Positions 1-8,484 of a DNA stretch of 64,000 nt are shown here, in pieces. The DNA comes from Vaginisenegalia massiliensis (GTDB lineage Bacteria; Bacillota; Bacilli; Lactobacillales; Aerococcaceae): positions 1-64,000 of the forward strand of contig NZ_UWPC01000005.1 of assembly GCF_900604935.1 (NCBI RefSeq), read 5' to 3'. The stretch's first letter is position 1; each line of letters opens with the position of its first letter. The notes under the pieces were generated by a model. It had not been told where the DNA came from, searched no databases, and was given only the letters and a program-made list of their open reading frames with translations. The position numbers and the translations under genes are program-made.

Positions 1-133
1 ATTGGTAAATCCATGTTTTTAATAAACTTGTATTAACATTATACTTTTTGCATATTAATTTATACCCGAGTTTTTCTTCCCTGTATTCATTGATAAGTTT
101 TAATTTAAAGGCTAATTCATGTTTTTTCTTCAA
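1..133 (-). CDS. IS3/IS150-family transposase OrfA, N-terminal fragment
   Basis: From a TTG at 133 the minus strand reads about 44 codons without a stop before the window ends. The product begins KKKHELAFKLKLINEY and continues with GYKLICKKYNVNTSLLKTW. This matches the N-terminal helix-turn-helix of IS3-family OrfA proteins (a basic FKLK..V.EY start followed by GY..LAKKYGI....V..W). The likely ribosome binding site AGGGGTG (140-146) lies 6 bases upstream, inside one arm of the 15-bp hairpin, so translation from read-through transcripts should be masked. OrfA normally recognises the IS ends and is fused by frameshifting to OrfB. Most of the gene is outside the window. Confidence 0.65.
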   Translation of the reverse strand, partial: MKKKHELAFKLKLINEYREEKLGYKLICKKYNVNTSLLKTWIYQ

Positions 134-140
134 AATAAAC

Positions 141-178
141 ACCCCTAAAGTTGAATTTTAAGGTTCAACTTTAGGGGT
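141..178 (-). repeat. Perfect 15-bp hairpin covering the RBS of the IS orfA
   Basis: Arms 141-155 and 164-178 are exact reverse complements with an 8-base loop. On the minus strand the downstream arm contains AGGGGTG, the presumed Shine-Dalgarno sequence of orfA, and is followed by a T-rich stretch. It could act both as a translation block on transcripts entering from outside and as a weak terminator for the upstream reductase gene. Confidence 0.75.
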
Positions 179-206
179 GCACTACAGAGTTGGCTCTTTT
201 GTTTTA

Positions 207-1046
207 TTAAAAGTCACGTTCATCAGGATTTGATTGGTAAGCGGAAGCTTCTATTTGATCCAAATCAATCATATCATCTGCGCTTAATTCAAAATCAAAA
301 ACATCCAAATTAGCTGCTATATTGACGGGATTCAATGATTTAGGCAGTGGTAAAAAGCCGTGTTGCAAAGCCCAACGTAAGGCTACTTGGGCAACCGATT
401 TACCATATTTGCCAGCCATTTCTTGCATACCCGGATTGGAGAAAATCTTACCTGTGCCAAATGGGCTATAGGCCTCTAAGAGAATGTTATGTTCTTGGCA
501 GAAGGCATCTAATTCTGTTTGTGGACAACCCGGAGTTAATAAAACTTGGTTAACCATCGGTTTCACCTTAGCTGTAACCAGAAGGGATTCCAAGTGATGG
601 ATCATAAAATTCGATACTCCGATAGCCCGCGTGGTACCCTCAGCTAACATTTCTTCCATAGCTCGCCAAGTATCCCGGTTAGCTTGCTCCCAAGCTTGAT
701 TTTCTCTTAAAGTGACTGGATTTGGCCAGTGAATGAGAATTAAATCCAAATAATCTGTTCCTAATTTAGCTAACGATTCTTGAATAGACTCTTTCGCTAA
801 ATCATAACTGTGTTTATCATTCCAAATTTTGGTTGTAATAAATAATTCTTGACGTGGAATACCGGCTTCTTTAATCGCTCGACCTAATTCTGCTTCATTT
901 CCATAAATCTGAGCCGTATCTATATGACGATAACCCGCTTTCAAAGCTGCTAAGACTGCTTGATAAGCATCGTCTCCTTTGGCTTGCCAAGTACCAAAGC
1001 CAAGCACTGGAATAGATAGACCATTTGCTAATTGATATGTTTCCAT
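207..1046 (-). CDS. Aldo/keto reductase family oxidoreductase
   Basis: A 279-residue protein of the NADPH-dependent aldo/keto reductase (beta/alpha)8 family, which reduces aldehydes and ketones. The catalytic tetrad is visible: Asp43, Tyr48 (in DTAQIYGNE), Lys73 (TTKIW) and His106 (LILIHWP). The C-terminal LPKSLNPVNI region matches the cofactor-phosphate binding loop. It resembles the 2,5-diketo-gluconate/glyoxal reductase-like group (YvgN type), but the substrate cannot be read from sequence. I chose the ATG at 1046 because GAGAG lies 8 bases upstream of it; the in-frame GTG at 1055 would abut that site. The gene lies 16 bp from the polyphosphate kinase gene and may be co-transcribed with it. 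Confidence 0.9.
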   Translation of the reverse strand: METYQLANGLSIPVLGFGTWQAKGDDAYQAVLAALKAGYRHIDTAQIYGNEAELGRAIKEAGIPRQELFITTKIWNDKHSYDLAKESIQESLAKLGTDYLDLILIHWPNPVTLRENQAWEQANRDTWRAMEEMLAEGTTRAIGVSNFMIHHLESLLVTAKVKPMVNQVLLTPGCPQTELDAFCQEHNILLEAYSPFGTGKIFSNPGMQEMAGKYGKSVAQVALRWALQHGFLPLPKSLNPVNIAANLDVFDFELSADDMIDLDQIEASAYQSNPDERDF

Positions 1047-1062
1047 TACAATCACTCTCTTT

Positions 1063-2568
1063 CTATTTGTTTTTCTTATCTTTTTTATTTTTCTTGCTTT
1101 TTTTCTTACCTAAATGATCTTCAAGATGAGTTATAAAATGTTCCAAAACTTGAACGCGAGCATACAACTTATCATTGGCTGGGATAAGGTACCAAGGGGC
1201 TGCCTTCGTATTCGTCCGCACTAACATTTCATCAAAAGCGAGGTTATAATCTCCCCATTTAGCGCGATTACGCCAATCCTCGGGGGTAATTTTATAATTC
1301 TTATCAGGTTCTTGTTCGCGGTCATTAAAGCGTTGAGCTTGAGTTTCTTCGTCAATCGCCAAGAAAAACTTCATCACGACTGACCCATGTTGCGTTAAGA
1401 CGGCCTCCATTTGATTGATTTCTTCATAGGCACGTTCCCATTCTTGAGGACTCGCAAAACCTTCCACTCGTTCAACTAATACCCGTCCATACCAAGATCG
1501 ATCAAAGATAACCATACCTCCATCTTGTGGAAATTTAGTTTGAAAACGCCAGAGATAATGATGAGCTAACTCTTCTTCACTCGGTGCTTTAATCCCATAG
1601 ATTCGATAAGAGCGAGGGTCGATTTCGCGGGTCAGACGTTTAACAGCTCCTCCTTTTCCAGCTGCATCCATGCCTTCAAAAACTAGATGGATAGCGATGC
1701 CTTTGGTATAAGCTTCATAAACTAATCGGGCTGCTTTGGTTTGTAGATCCTCAATCACTTGATCATAGTCTGCTTGCGCCATAGATTGGCTTAAATCCAA
1801 TTTAGCCAAAGGAGACTCTGATGCTTCATGCTGGCGAGCCGGGACTTGAATCTCTTGACGGCCTTTTTTGATTCGCTCAATGCCCGCCGTTAACTCTTCA
1901 ATGACTAGTCCCAAGACAGTCTTAGATGCTAGTTTTAAATCCTCGGCAGAGACAATATGCCAAGGCGCCAGATCAGTATGACTCGCTTCTAAGACCTTGT
2001 CAAACCATTTGAGGCTAGCCTGGTAATCTTCGTTTTGTTCATAATCGGCATCCGTTAACAAGTAGTCGCGATAATCATCCTCTTCTAACGCTTCAATACG
2101 CTCTCTTTGCGCCTTCTGGGAAACATAGAGGAAAAACTTAAATACAAGCATCTGGTCTTGAACCAAAGGTTCTTCAAGTGCCTTAATTTCGATAAGTCCT
2201 TGGGTAAGCTGTTTCTTCTTACGGGTAGTGGAGTTAAATAAATCATAGTAGAAGGAACGATCATAGACTGCTATCTCTTCTTTACTTGGTAAAGCTTGCC
2301 AATACCGCCACGTTAATGGATGAGCTTGCTCAACTTGGTTTTCGTCTTCAAAGACTTCAACTCGGACATAGCGTGGATCCAGTTCACGGGTCAAATCCTT
2401 AATGACTTGACCCTTCCCAGCCGATTCCCAACCGTCAATGAGTATCAATACCGGTATTTGATTGGCCTGTGCCATGCGTTGCAACTGGTCGAGTTGCTTG
2501 CCTAAGTCACTTGTCTTAAATTCTTCAAATCGCCGGTCAATTTGCTGATGATCAAATTCTTTCAACAT
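1063..2568 (-). CDS. pap: Two-domain PPK2: polyphosphate:AMP phosphotransferase
   Basis: A 501-residue protein with two copies of the polyphosphate kinase 2 fold. The N-terminal copy has a Walker A-like GWESAGKG at about 46-53 and a YDRSFYYDLF lid/Walker B segment. The C-terminal copy has GMDAAGKGG at about 298-306 and FDRSWYGRVLVERVEGF. Duplicated-domain PPK2 enzymes (class II, PAP) phosphorylate AMP to ADP using polyphosphate, with the C-terminal domain catalytic. In this protein the N-terminal copy also keeps Gly-Lys-Gly, so activity of both halves is possible. It ends in a lysine-rich tail (KKKSKKNKKDKKNK), which could bind polyphosphate or RNA. A GGGGG ribosome binding site precedes the ATG. 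Confidence 0.88.
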   Translation of the reverse strand: MLKEFDHQQIDRRFEEFKTSDLGKQLDQLQRMAQANQIPVLILIDGWESAGKGQVIKDLTRELDPRYVRVEVFEDENQVEQAHPLTWRYWQALPSKEEIAVYDRSFYYDLFNSTTRKKKQLTQGLIEIKALEEPLVQDQMLVFKFFLYVSQKAQRERIEALEEDDYRDYLLTDADYEQNEDYQASLKWFDKVLEASHTDLAPWHIVSAEDLKLASKTVLGLVIEELTAGIERIKKGRQEIQVPARQHEASESPLAKLDLSQSMAQADYDQVIEDLQTKAARLVYEAYTKGIAIHLVFEGMDAAGKGGAVKRLTREIDPRSYRIYGIKAPSEEELAHHYLWRFQTKFPQDGGMVIFDRSWYGRVLVERVEGFASPQEWERAYEEINQMEAVLTQHGSVVMKFFLAIDEETQAQRFNDREQEPDKNYKITPEDWRNRAKWGDYNLAFDEMLVRTNTKAAPWYLIPANDKLYARVQVLEHFITHLEDHLGKKKSKKNKKDKKNK

Positions 2569-2804
2569 AAATTAACCCCCTCTATTTATCTTAGACTTAT
2601 TTTATCATTCAAGTCTATGTCTGACTAATAATAATACTTATCAAAATAAAGCTGGCTATCTCGACAAAATGATCTAATTAGACAAAGGAGTTCACGATGC
2701 TAATATACCGGCTTTTTCCCAGTAAATGTGATTACAACGACAAACGCTAAATGACGGTCTCTAAATCTTCGTGCCCAACTCTAATGAAAAAAGATACAAC
2801 AAAA
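2569..2804. other. Intergenic stretch upstream of pap, no gene seen
   Basis: AT-rich DNA between pap and the structured element at 2805-2905. I see no open frame with a ribosome binding site. A TAAAAT-type -10 near 2595-2600 on the minus strand could serve pap, but no convincing -35 accompanies it. Confidence 0.4.
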
Positions 2805-2905
2805 AATCGAATGATCATTCATGCGACCTTCTTCCAATTGGAAGAAAGTCTCGTTAGCCAAGCCGCACAAGGCGGCTATTTAACGACTTGAATGAACATT
2901 CGATT
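2805..2905 (-). terminator. Nested three-stem inverted-repeat element / terminator of the truA-acetyltransferase unit
   Basis: An outer 16-bp stem (2805-2820 with 2890-2905, one mismatch) encloses a perfect 18-bp palindrome (2829-2846, TTCTTCCAATTGGAAGAA) and a second hairpin (2851-2856/2881-2886 continued by 2861-2866/2872-2877). On the minus strand the outer stem is followed by TTTTTT, so it can end transcription of the upstream genes. Its right arm overlaps the acetyltransferase stop codon. It is far more elaborate than an ordinary terminator. Confidence 0.6.
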
Positions 2906-3413
2906 ATTTTTTTACATAATGATAGGCACGACGACTCGCTCCATCTGCCAATTGAATGTAGCCACAGAAGTGAAAGCCCAGCTTAGTTAGAATATGCTGC
3001 ATCAGCTGATTGTCCTCATGGGTGTCGATACGAACATTTCGATAGTGGTCCATTGCCCAACGAATGCAAGCCTGACCAACGCCTTGAATTAGACCATTAG
3101 AAGCAATCCGATGAATTGTCACATAAGCTTGCTGATCGAGCCACTGACCGTCAATCTTTAAATAATTTGGATCCGGCTCTTGCATAAGACAAAAGGTCGC
3201 CAATATGGTATCCGGTTCAAGGTCGTGTTCCTGTTGATCACTTAAGCAAACATAGCTTTGCTGGCAATCCATATCGGCTAATACATCTTGCTGACTAGGA
3301 TAATCCCCAGACCATTGGTGGAGATTCCCGCTGGCTCGCATTATTTGCTTAGCATGAGTAAAACAAGTCATCACTGCCGGCAGATCATCGGGTTGAGTTC
3401 GACGAATATACAT
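2904..3413 (-). CDS. GNAT-family N-acetyltransferase
   Basis: A 169-residue protein with the layout of a Gcn5-related acetyltransferase. It starts YIRRTQPDDLPAVMTC, a typical first strand and helix. A central HRIASNGLIQGVGQACIRWA segment replaces the usual Q/RxxGxG/A acetyl-CoA loop, and the end reads NQLMQHILTKLGFHFCGYI, the typical C-terminal strand-helix. The substrate is unknown. The ATG at 3413 is chosen because AAAGGAGGAAGACT precedes it directly. The gene begins 29 bp inside the 3' end of truA, so translation is coupled. In related bacteria truA is often followed by rplM and rpsI, which are absent at this position. Confidence 0.8.
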   Translation of the reverse strand: MYIRRTQPDDLPAVMTCFTHAKQIMRASGNLHQWSGDYPSQQDVLADMDCQQSYVCLSDQQEHDLEPDTILATFCLMQEPDPNYLKIDGQWLDQQAYVTIHRIASNGLIQGVGQACIRWAMDHYRNVRIDTHEDNQLMQHILTKLGFHFCGYIQLADGASRRAYHYVKK

Positions 3414-4200
3414 AGTCTTCCTCCTTTTTATCAGCAAACAGGTCAAAAGGATAATCGACCTGATAGAGATAGAGACCATGAGGAGGCGCTGTCGGTCCAG
3501 CCTGAGTGCGATCCTTAACCTTTAAGAGACGGGCTAACTCATCAACAGGTTTGAGCCCATCACCAATTTGCAAACTCGTCCCAACCAAAATACGAATCAT
3601 ATTGTACAAAAAACCATTGCCTTTGAAACGAAAAACTAACTCTTCTTGCTCTTTATTCTCGTATACCTGAGCCAATTCAATCGTTCTCACCTTATCTTCT
3701 TTATCTGTCTTAGTCGAACAAAAAGACGTAAAATCATGGGTTCCCACCACTTGATTTAAAGCTGCTTGCATCCACTCAAGATTATAGCGGTAGGGATGAT
3801 GGAGAGTATACTGGCGCTTAAAGGGATCCGGAAAAGCTTGGGTATCCACTCGATAGCGATATTCTTTAGCTTCTACCAAAAAACGAGCATGAAAATCGGA
3901 TGCCACACGTTGAACTTGAGTAAAACGGATGGATGGATCTAATAAACTATTCATGGCCCGTAAGAGCGCTTGTTCAGCAATGGGGGCCGGATAATCAAAA
4001 TGAATCACTTGACCCAAAGCATGAACTCCTGCATCTGTTCGGCCTGACGCACAAACGGAAATTGACTGTCCTTTCGGCAATTTGGCCATTTTTGCTAAGG
4101 CTACTTCTACAGCTTGTTGGATCGATGGACCATTTGGTTGAACTTGATAGCCCACATACTGACTGCCATCATATTGAATTTTTGCCGCATAACGTGGCAT
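3385..4200 (-). CDS. truA: tRNA pseudouridine(38-40) synthase TruA
   Basis: A 271-residue enzyme that isomerises uridines 38-40 in the tRNA anticodon stem. The catalytic aspartate is Asp56 in the signature CASGRTDAGVHALGQ. The C-terminal half carries FTSFCSTKTDKEDKVRTI and FRFKGNGFLYNMIRILVGT, both typical of the family. AAAGGG lies 8 bases before the ATG at 4200; the two upstream in-frame GTG codons are less well placed. It follows ecfT by 18 bp in the same orientation, the usual Firmicutes arrangement after the ribosomal alpha operon. Confidence 0.96.
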   Translation of the reverse strand: MPRYAAKIQYDGSQYVGYQVQPNGPSIQQAVEVALAKMAKLPKGQSISVCASGRTDAGVHALGQVIHFDYPAPIAEQALLRAMNSLLDPSIRFTQVQRVASDFHARFLVEAKEYRYRVDTQAFPDPFKRQYTLHHPYRYNLEWMQAALNQVVGTHDFTSFCSTKTDKEDKVRTIELAQVYENKEQEELVFRFKGNGFLYNMIRILVGTSLQIGDGLKPVDELARLLKVKDRTQAGPTAPPHGLYLYQVDYPFDLFADKKEEDYVYSSNSTR

Positions 4201-4218
4201 CACGCTCACCCTTTCTAA

Positions 4219-5016
4219 CTAGAATTGACGTAAATAAAGGAGTATGCCGGTTAAGACTACTAGGCCTAACCAAGCAAAGAGATCTTGTCGAGTCAAGGTT
4301 AGTTGACGATACTTAGTTCGACCTTGAGCCCCCCGATAGCCACGAGCTTCCATGGCTAAAGCCATTTCTTCCGCCCGATTAAAGGCCGAAATAAAGAGGG
4401 GCACTAAAATTGGAATGATGGACTTCATCCGTTGCATTAAAGATCCTTGATCAAATTCAACTCCACGAGAACGTTGGGCATTCATAATTTTACCAGCCTC
4501 ATCCATCAAGGTAGGCACATAACGCAAAGCAATCGCCAACATTAAGGCAATCTCATGAGCTGGGAAACCAAAGCGTGTTAGTGGTTGAAACAGGTGCTCA
4601 ATCCCATCAGTCAGTTCTAAAGGGGCTGTTGTCAAAGTGAGCAAGGTCGACATAAAGATAATTAAGACAAGCCGTGCAAAAATAAAGGCCCCACCGATGA
4701 CCCCTGCTTGAGTAATCATAATCGGTCCTTGATGAAAATACACTTGACCTCCACGCATAAAGAAAACTTGAAAAGCTACAGTAACTAGAATAAGCAAGAT
4801 CAGTGGCCGTACCCCCTTTAGGAAAAAACCTAAGGGCACTTTTGATAAGACCACCGCAAGCACCATGAAACCAGTTAAAGCCACATAAGTCGCCAAGTTA
4901 TTGGCTAAAAAGACAATCAAAATAAAGTAAAAAGAAGCCAATAATTTGGTACGCGGATCCAAATGGTGAATCCAAGAATCTAGCTTTAAATAACGACCCA
5001 AAATCATCTTATCCAT
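4219..5016 (-). CDS. ecfT: ECF transporter transmembrane protein EcfT
   Basis: A 265-residue membrane protein, the shared scaffold of group II ECF vitamin/metal importers that links two ATPases to exchangeable substrate-binding S components. About five or six hydrophobic segments are visible (roughly 27-65, 71-90, 106-125 and 240-262). The two coupling-helix motifs with Ala-Arg-Gly are NAQRSRG and AMEARGYRG in the second half. The start overlaps ecfA2 by 8 bp. No S-component gene is in the window, so the module probably serves several unlinked S proteins. Confidence 0.96.
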   Translation of the reverse strand: MDKMILGRYLKLDSWIHHLDPRTKLLASFYFILIVFLANNLATYVALTGFMVLAVVLSKVPLGFFLKGVRPLILLILVTVAFQVFFMRGGQVYFHQGPIMITQAGVIGGAFIFARLVLIIFMSTLLTLTTAPLELTDGIEHLFQPLTRFGFPAHEIALMLAIALRYVPTLMDEAGKIMNAQRSRGVEFDQGSLMQRMKSIIPILVPLFISAFNRAEEMALAMEARGYRGAQGRTKYRQLTLTRQDLFAWLGLVVLTGILLYLRQF

Positions 5017-5932
5017 GCTGAATTGCCTCCTCAGTTACAGGCCTTGTTGCTGACTTTTGCCCTTGCTCTTGCTTAGCCATAACTAAATAGTCAGCAACTT
5101 GGTCAACGCTGATGGGTGCTGGGGTTAATTTCGGTAAGTCACTGATTCTTTGATGAACTTTTTCAAGAAAAGCCATCGCTTTTGGCAAGCCCAATTGGCG
5201 TTGACTTAGCCATTGAGGGTCAGCAAAAATCTCCTGCGGCGTTCCTGTTTTGACCACAGTCCCTTGTTCCATCACTACAACATAATCCGCGTATTCACCC
5301 ACATCATCCATTTGATGAGTTACCATGATCATGGTCAAATTGTTCTCTTTTTGCAATTGGCTAAACATGGTCATCATTTGATGATGTCCTAAAGGGTCCA
5401 AGCCAGCCGTCGGTTCATCCAAAACGAGAACTTGGGGTTCTAACGCTAAGACTCCAGCAATAGCCACACGTCGCATTTGTCCTCCACTTAAGTCAAAGGG
5501 CGACCGTTCATATAAATCGGGGCCAACGCCGACACGTTCTAATTGAACTTGAGCTATTTGACGAGCTTCCTCTGGGCTAGCGCCAAAGTTTTGTGGTCCA
5601 AACATGACATCCTCGATGACGGTTTCGGCAAATAATTGAGCTTCAGGAAATTGAAACACTACGCCTACTTTCTTGCGTAAGGCTTTCAAAGAGGTGTGTT
5701 TTGACTGAGCGGTCACGACCTCTTCATCAATTTGCACTTGTCCCTGACTAGGTCGAACTAAGACATTAAGGTGCTGAATGAGGGTCGATTTACCTGAACC
5801 AGTATGACCGATAATGGCCGTTACTTTTCCTTGAGGAATAGTCAAATTTACATCGTGTAAAGCCCCAACCGCAAAGGGACTTTGATCATTATAGGTATAG
5901 CTTACTTGCTTAAATACGATTGGCTTATCCAC
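5009..5932 (-). CDS. ecfA2: ECF transporter ATP-binding protein EcfA2
   Basis: A 307-residue ABC ATPase, the second of the two that power ECF importers. Walker A GHTGSGKST is at 42-50, followed by the Q-loop segment VFQFPEAQLF typical of EcfA', signature LSGGQMRRVAIAG, and Walker B VLVLDEPTAGLDP. Translation starts at GTG (5932), preceded by AGGAGG, and overlaps the end of ecfA1 by 31 bp. The C-terminal extension of roughly 70 residues is usual for EcfA subunits that touch each other and EcfT. Confidence 0.96.
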   Translation of the reverse strand: MDKPIVFKQVSYTYNDQSPFAVGALHDVNLTIPQGKVTAIIGHTGSGKSTLIQHLNVLVRPSQGQVQIDEEVVTAQSKHTSLKALRKKVGVVFQFPEAQLFAETVIEDVMFGPQNFGASPEEARQIAQVQLERVGVGPDLYERSPFDLSGGQMRRVAIAGVLALEPQVLVLDEPTAGLDPLGHHQMMTMFSQLQKENNLTMIMVTHQMDDVGEYADYVVVMEQGTVVKTGTPQEIFADPQWLSQRQLGLPKAMAFLEKVHQRISDLPKLTPAPISVDQVADYLVMAKQEQGQKSATRPVTEEAIQHG

Positions 5933-6741
5933 GATAGCAAAGCCTCCTCACTTTGAATTTGTTCGGGAATCTCGACACCCCTAGCTTTCAGTGCCTCTTT
6001 TAATTTCCAAGTAAAAGGAATATCCAACCCCGCCTTAATTAGATCTTGTCCTAAGGCAAAGATATCTGATGGCTGATCTTGTTTAACTAAGCGTCCCTGT
6101 TCCATGACAAAGATTCGGTCAGCCAAAGCCGCTTCATCGATATCGTGAGTGATTGAGATGACTGTTAGGTTAAATTGATCTTTAATCTTACGCACGACTT
6201 GTATCACTTCAGCCCGACCTAAAGGATCCAACATAGCGGTCGCTTCATCGAGAATAATGACATCCGGTCTCAAGGCAATAATCCCCGCTAAGGCTACTCG
6301 TTGCTTTTGTCCGCCAGATAAGCGAGCGGGTTCTTTGGTTAAAAAGGCATCCATGCGAACCTCTTTAAGGGCAGAGTGAATACGGCCAACCATTTCGTCA
6401 CGTTCAATGCCGTTGTTTTCTAAGCCAAAGGCCACATCATCTTCTACTGTTGCCCCCACGAACTGATTGTCGGGGTTTTGAAAGACCATGCCAACACTTC
6501 GTCGGGCTTGCCAAACAGTAGTTTCATTAAGCAATTGACCCTTAATCCACACTTGACCTTGACTAGGTATCAATAAACCATTAATAATTTTAGCCATGGT
6601 CGACTTACCGGATCCATTAGGGCCGATTACGGCAACCCATTCACCAGGAAATATCTTCATATTGATTGATTTCAAAGCATCTTGCTTACTTGCATAATAG
6701 CGGAAGCTTAAATCCCGCAATTCGATAATTGGTTCTGTCAT
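5902..6741 (-). CDS. ecfA1: ECF transporter ATP-binding protein EcfA1
   Basis: A 279-residue ABC ATPase, partner of EcfA2. Walker A is GPNGSGKST at 40-48, the Q-loop is MVFQNPDNQFVGATVEDDVA (the EcfA1 hallmark), the signature is LSGGQKQRVALAG, and Walker B is VIILDEATAMLDP. TGGAGG lies shortly before the ATG. First gene of the ecfA1-ecfA2-ecfT-truA unit. It is separated from rplQ by about 300 bp of hairpin-rich DNA, so it may be transcribed separately from the ribosomal operon. Confidence 0.96.
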   Translation of the reverse strand: MTEPIIELRDLSFRYYASKQDALKSINMKIFPGEWVAVIGPNGSGKSTMAKIINGLLIPSQGQVWIKGQLLNETTVWQARRSVGMVFQNPDNQFVGATVEDDVAFGLENNGIERDEMVGRIHSALKEVRMDAFLTKEPARLSGGQKQRVALAGIIALRPDVIILDEATAMLDPLGRAEVIQVVRKIKDQFNLTVISITHDIDEAALADRIFVMEQGRLVKQDQPSDIFALGQDLIKAGLDIPFTWKLKEALKARGVEIPEQIQSEEALLSWISQSYLSK

Positions 6742-6857
6742 CGTTGACCTCCATTACTGTTCAGTTAACGGCTTACTTGTCTCATTCTGGTACAAAGCTT
6801 TTTTCATAATTAAAGATAGGCACAGACCTACTAAGTTCCTACATTTAAGTATAAAAA

Positions 6858-6952
6858 AAAGCACTTTTAACGATGACAGCACATGAGGATGAGATTCACT
6901 AAAAGCAAATCTCATCCGCTGAATAATAATATGAAATTACTATCCGTGCTTT
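6858..6952 (-). terminator. Probable terminator of the ribosomal operon with internal hairpins
   Basis: On the minus strand AAAGCAC (6946-6952) can pair with GTGCTTT (6858-6864), which runs into eight T residues. The enclosed segment carries a second 9-bp hairpin (GATGAGATT 6888-6896 with AATCTCATC 6908-6916). The outer loop is long, so the 9-bp hairpin or other folding may be what matters. It lies between rplQ and ecfA1. Confidence 0.5.
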
Positions 6953-7039
6953 AGAGCTAGACCACTAGGTATAAAGCCTAGCAATCATAACACTCCCATC
7001 ATAAAAGTGATCCCTTTTTAGCTAGTTTGAGCTAGAAGC
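6953..7039. other. Hairpin-rich spacer after rplQ
   Basis: Contains a small perfect inverted repeat CTAGG/CCTAG (6965-6969 and 6977-6981) and a TAGCT/AGCTA stem just after the rplQ stop. No gene is visible. The spacer could carry a promoter for ecfA1 or RNA processing sites, but I cannot define either. Confidence 0.35.
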
Positions 7040-7420
7040 TTAAACTAATTCAATGATAACCATTGGGGCAGCATCGCCACGACGTGGTCCTTTTTTAAGG
7101 ATACGAGTGTAGCCACCTTGACGTTTTGCGTAGCGTTCTGCATATTCACCGAATAAACGTTGTAATACGCGTTCTACTACTACTTCGTCATCTTTGATGC
7201 TTGCTTCAGCGATTTCGTTGCGTAAGAAAGCAGCTGCTTGACGACGAGAAGCCAAGTCACCTTTTTTAGCTAAGGTAATCATGTTATCAACGAATTTACG
7301 AACTTCTTTAGCGCGAGCTTCAGTTGTTTCAATACGTTCATTGATTAACACATCAGTCGTTAAATCACGTAATAATGCTTTACGTTGAGCACTTTTACGG
7401 CCTAATTTACGGTATGCCAT
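7040..7420 (-). CDS. rplQ: 50S ribosomal protein L17
   Basis: A 126-residue L17, which binds 23S rRNA near the exit tunnel. The start [23 protein letters not shown] and end [23 protein letters not shown] are diagnostic. Last gene of the ribosomal cluster, 39 bp after rpoA. It has a strong AGGAGG-type site before the ATG. Confidence 0.98.
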   Translation of the reverse strand: MAYRKLGRKSAQRKALLRDLTTDVLINERIETTEARAKEVRKFVDNMITLAKKGDLASRRQAAAFLRNEIAEASIKDDEVVVERVLQRLFGEYAERYAKRQGGYTRILKKGPRRGDAAPMVIIELV

Positions 7421-7459
7421 GTAAGAGTTCCTCCTTTACAGTTGAATCGGAATTTTATA

Positions 7460-8404
7460 TTAATCGTCTTGACGTAAACCTAATTCTAAGTTAGCCAATT
7501 TTTGTTTCACTTCTTCAAGTGATTTGCGTCCTAAATTACGCACTTTAATCATTTCTGCTTCAGATTTGTTAGTTAATTCTTGAATCGTATTAATGCCAGC
7601 ACGTTTCAAGCAATTATATGAGCGAACGGATAAATCCAATTCTTCAATGGTCATCACTAACATTTTTTCCTTTTCAGCTTCTTCTTTCTCCACCATGATT
7701 TCAGCTTGACGAGCTTCATCCGATAAGTTAACGAAGATGTTTAAGTGTTCGGTTAGGATTTTTGCTGCTAGACTTAGTGATTTTTCTGGACTAATTGAAC
7801 CATCGGTCCAAATATCCATGGTGAGTTTGTCATAGACGTTCTTTTGACCAATTCGCGTATTTTCAACTTGGTAGTTGACCTTTTGAATTGGTGTGTAGAT
7901 TGAATCAATTGGTAATACACCAATTGGCATATCTTCACGTTTGTTATATTCACTACGAACATAACCGCGACCATTGGCAACATTCATCTGCATATTGAGT
8001 TGAGCGCCTTCAGCAATGGTACAAATGTATAACTCAGGGTTTAAGATTTGTACTTCATTGTCCGTGATGATGTCAGCGGCTGTTACTGTTTTAGGACCAG
8101 TAACATTTAGTTCAATCACTTTGTCTTCATTTGTCATTAATTTTAAAGCTAATTTTTTCAAGTTGAGGATGATTGTAGGGACATCTTCAATCACACCATC
8201 AATTGTGGCAAATTCATGCAACACTCCATCGATTTGGATGCTAGTGATAGCTGATCCAGGTAATGAAGATAATAAAATACGACGTAATGAGTTTCCAAGG
8301 GTTGTTCCATATCCACGTTCAAGTGGCTCAATCACGATTTTACCAAATTTGGAATCGTCACTGACTTCAATCGTTGTAATTTCTGGCTTTTCAATTTCGA
8401 TCAT
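7460..8404 (-). CDS. rpoA: DNA-directed RNA polymerase subunit alpha
   Basis: A 314-residue alpha subunit that starts polymerase assembly. The N-terminal dimerisation domain contains [21 protein letters not shown] charged linker follows (about 225-245), then the C-terminal DNA-binding domain with [20 protein letters not shown] and [15 protein letters not shown]. An 80-bp gap to rpsK, longer than others in the cluster, could hold a processing site or minor promoter. Confidence 0.99.
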   Translation of the reverse strand: MIEIEKPEITTIEVSDDSKFGKIVIEPLERGYGTTLGNSLRRILLSSLPGSAITSIQIDGVLHEFATIDGVIEDVPTIILNLKKLALKLMTNEDKVIELNVTGPKTVTAADIITDNEVQILNPELYICTIAEGAQLNMQMNVANGRGYVRSEYNKREDMPIGVLPIDSIYTPIQKVNYQVENTRIGQKNVYDKLTMDIWTDGSISPEKSLSLAAKILTEHLNIFVNLSDEARQAEIMVEKEEAEKEKMLVMTIEELDLSVRSYNCLKRAGINTIQELTNKSEAEMIKVRNLGRKSLEEVKQKLANLELGLRQDD

Positions 8405-8484
8405 TGATTACTATCCCCTTTCAAAACGTTTCTTTCCGTTTACTTCAATGATAAATCACGATGTAGAAACTTGAGACATTATCA

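Larger units (their letters stand above)
1..186 (-). mobile_element. 5' end of an IS3-family (IS150-group-like) insertion sequence, truncated by window edge
   Basis: The minus strand read from 186 starts TGTAGTGCACCCC, which has the TGT-type terminus common in IS3/IS150 elements. It continues through a perfect 15-bp hairpin (141-155 / 164-178) into a short reading frame that resembles OrfA. The element would extend leftwards out of the window, so the transposase core and the other end cannot be seen. Its outer end lies 20 bp downstream of the aldo/keto reductase stop codon, so it may also supply transcription termination there. The target-site duplication cannot be checked. The family call rests on the OrfA start and the terminus only. 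Confidence 0.7.

Noticed and set aside
7774..7983. 69-codon open frame within rpoA
   Set aside because: Overlaps a clear rpoA in a different frame; no start signal.
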